A DNA stretch of 14,971 nt from Thermoplasmata archaeon. GTDB lineage: Archaea > Thermoplasmatota > Thermoplasmata > UBA184. The stretch is taken from contig JASHYV010000072.1 of NCBI GenBank assembly GCA_030064695.1, forward strand, positions 1-14,971. The letters are read 5' to 3'. Both the position numbers and the translations under genes were made by a program. Below are positions 13,689 through 14,971 of the stretch, piece after piece (positions within the stretch are counted from its first letter, which is position 1; every line of letters begins with the position of its first letter). Under the pieces are notes generated by a model. The model was not told the DNA's origin. It ran no database searches and worked only from the letters and a program-made list of their open reading frames with translations.

Positions 13689-14971
13689 ATGGCAGGTACC
13701 GCTAAGCGAGGACCCTTCTGGACGCGACGTTCCAGGCTCGCGGTACTGCTCGCCGTCGCGGTCGCTGCCCTGATGATCTTCTGGGTCCCGATGGGCTCTC
13801 CTCCGTCCTCGAACGCGCGTTCGACGACTCCGTCGCCCACGGGGTCCGGGGCAATCGATCCGCAGTTCGTTCCCAACACGCTCGTCAGCCCGAACCCCGT
13901 GAACGGCGGAGAGTTCGGTGCGTCGATCGCCGAGACGGCGACCGATGTCATCATCGGGGCTCCGAACGAGACGTCAGGAGCAGTTCCGGGGGCGGGCCAG
14001 GCCTACGTGGAATCGGTCGCGACGGGGGCGACGGTGACGCTCCTCGATCCGTCCCCGATGACCGGCGGCTCGTTCGGGTTCTCGCTGGCCGTGTCTGGCG
14101 ATCTCGTGGCGGTGGGCGCCCCGGGCCAGACGGTCGATGGGGTCCCGGGGGCCGGCGCGGCCTATCTCTTCGCCGACAACGGCACCCTGCTCGGCGCGTA
14201 TCCCAATCCCGACGCGACCCCGTACGCCCAGTTCGGGTACTCCGTCGCGCTCGGAAACGACTACCTAGCGGTCGGGGCGCCGGGAGAAAAACTCCCGATC
14301 GCGGCCGCCGGCGCCGTCGATCTGTTCGCAGTCTCCACGGACACGTACCGTCAATTGATCAGCCCCGTCCCCGCCGGTCAAACGGGGTTTGGGAGCTCGG
14401 TGGCCAGCGATGGGAACCTGTTCGCGATCGGCGCGCCCAATCAAACCTCCGACGGCGATGCGAGCTCGGGCGAGGTATTCCTCTACACCGCAACGACCGG
14501 CGATGACATCGCCGCGTACTCGAATCCGACGCCCGCGTCGGACGCCTACTTCGGCTCTTCCGTCGCCTTGAACGGTTCCGTCTTGGTTTCTGGGGCGCCC
14601 GGCACTGCGGGGGGAGGGGCCGCCTACGAGTTCGATATCGCGACCAATGCATCGACCAGTCTCCCCGACCCTGAGGCGACGGGCAGCTTCGGTGCCTCCG
14701 TGGCGGTGGACGGCTCCACCGTCCTCGTGGGAGCCCCCCATCAGGGCCGCGGCTTCGGCCTTCAGACGGGAACCGCCTACCTGTACAGTGTGAGCTCGCA
14801 GAACGTGACGTCCGCACTCACCTTGCCCAGCGACTCCGCCAACGGAACCTTCGGGGAGGCGGTCGCAGAGTCCGACGGGAGCGTGGCCGTAGGGGCTCCC
14901 GGCACGAACATCTCGCAGGTGGACTCGGGGTCGGCGTACCTGTTCGGGCAGGTGCCGCTTACGGTCACCAG
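13689..14971 (+). CDS. Secreted FG-GAP (integrin-like) beta-propeller protein, 3' end missing
   Basis: The frame opens at ATG 13689, directly after an in-frame TGA (13683-13685), and stays open to the end of the window (427 complete codons). The protein has a basic n-region (KRGPFWTRRSR) and a hydrophobic segment (LAVLLAVAVAALMIFW), i.e. a signal peptide or anchor, then a Ser/Thr/Pro-rich stretch. Seven FG-GAP repeats follow, each of the form x-F-G-x-S-[VL]-A, about ten residues, G-A-P, then A-x-x-[LV]-[FY]. FG-GAP propellers occur in integrin alpha chains and in many secreted microbial proteins, where they serve binding. The visible end reads QVPLTVT, which resembles the lead-in to the ETGLP-type domains of the neighbouring proteins, so such a domain probably follows beyond the window. 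Its ligand is unknown. Confidence 0.88.
   Translation, partial: MAGTAKRGPFWTRRSRLAVLLAVAVAALMIFWVPMGSPPSSNARSTTPSPTGSGAIDPQFVPNTLVSPNPVNGGEFGASIAETATDVIIGAPNETSGAVPGAGQAYVESVATGATVTLLDPSPMTGGSFGFSLAVSGDLVAVGAPGQTVDGVPGAGAAYLFADNGTLLGAYPNPDATPYAQFGYSVALGNDYLAVGAPGEKLPIAAAGAVDLFAVSTDTYRQLISPVPAGQTGFGSSVASDGNLFAIGAPNQTSDGDASSGEVFLYTATTGDDIAAYSNPTPASDAYFGSSVALNGSVLVSGAPGTAGGGAAYEFDIATNASTSLPDPEATGSFGASVAVDGSTVLVGAPHQGRGFGLQTGTAYLYSVSSQNVTSALTLPSDSANGTFGEAVAESDGSVAVGAPGTNISQVDSGSAYLFGQVPLTVT
13905..14946 (+). repeat. Seven FG-GAP repeats (one full beta-propeller)
   Basis: Repeats begin near 13905, 14064, 14223, 14379, 14541, 14679 and 14841, about 46-54 codons apart. Each has F-G near its start and G-A-P about 15 residues later: FGASIAETATDVIIGAP, FGFSLAVSGDLVAVGAP, FGYSVALGNDYLAVGAP, FGSSVASDGNLFAIGAP, FGSSVALNGSVLVSGAP, FGASVAVDGSTVLVGAP and FGEAVAESDGSVAVGAP. 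The copy number equals the seven blades of an integrin-type propeller. The D-x-D-x-D-G calcium loops of integrin repeats are not evident. Confidence 0.9.

Noticed and set aside
13376..13705. A 109-codon open frame on the + strand across the end of the second thermopsin gene and the following gap
   Set aside because: It is basic and low-complexity, lacks any domain or promoter, and overlaps the well-supported thermopsin end.

Overview
The window appears to come from a GC-rich archaeon, most likely an uncultured member of the Thermoplasmatota. The evidence is as follows. Two genes encode thermopsin-type acid proteases (peptidase family A5), which are essentially archaeal. Three secreted proteins carry the E[ST]GL-P-G-T-x-W-S domain that is very common in Thermoplasmata surface proteins. 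Several genes have an AT-rich TATA-like box about 25-31 bases before the start codon and no Shine-Dalgarno sequence, which is the layout of leaderless archaeal transcripts. All genes found are on the + strand. The lineage call is from memory of protein families, not from a search.

Region 1 (1-2135) holds small soluble-protein genes: the 3' part of a DsbA-like thiol oxidoreductase, a HIT-family nucleotide-binding protein, an HxlR-type winged-helix regulator with its own promoter, and a two-domain tautomerase with the catalytic N-terminal proline.

Region 2 (2211-9698) holds two very large secreted proteins in tandem. The first (1244 aa) has four Ig-like domains, a cysteine-rich acidic stretch, a further beta-sandwich, an ESGLP domain and five copies of a 56-residue aromatic repeat. 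The second (1227 aa) has a thermopsin domain, a NosD-like beta-helix, an ETGL domain and four copies of the same 56-residue repeat. Neither has a C-terminal membrane anchor. The shared repeat tail is the most unusual feature of the window and may be an attachment or assembly module.

Region 3 (9699-10678) is a strong hairpin terminator followed by a HEPN-MNT toxin-antitoxin pair with its own promoter. The MNT antitoxin has an extra N-terminal zinc ribbon, and the HEPN toxin has a non-canonical RNase motif.

Region 4 (10858-14971) holds a second thermopsin/beta-helix protein, paralogous to the first but without the repeat tail. After a structured intergenic region comes the 5' part of a secreted FG-GAP protein with seven blades, which continues past the window edge. 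Overall the window looks like a locus for secreted and cell-surface proteins of an acid-adapted archaeon, interrupted by a toxin-antitoxin pair. The DsbA-like protein at the left edge could help form disulfides in the cysteine-rich secreted proteins, but this is inference.
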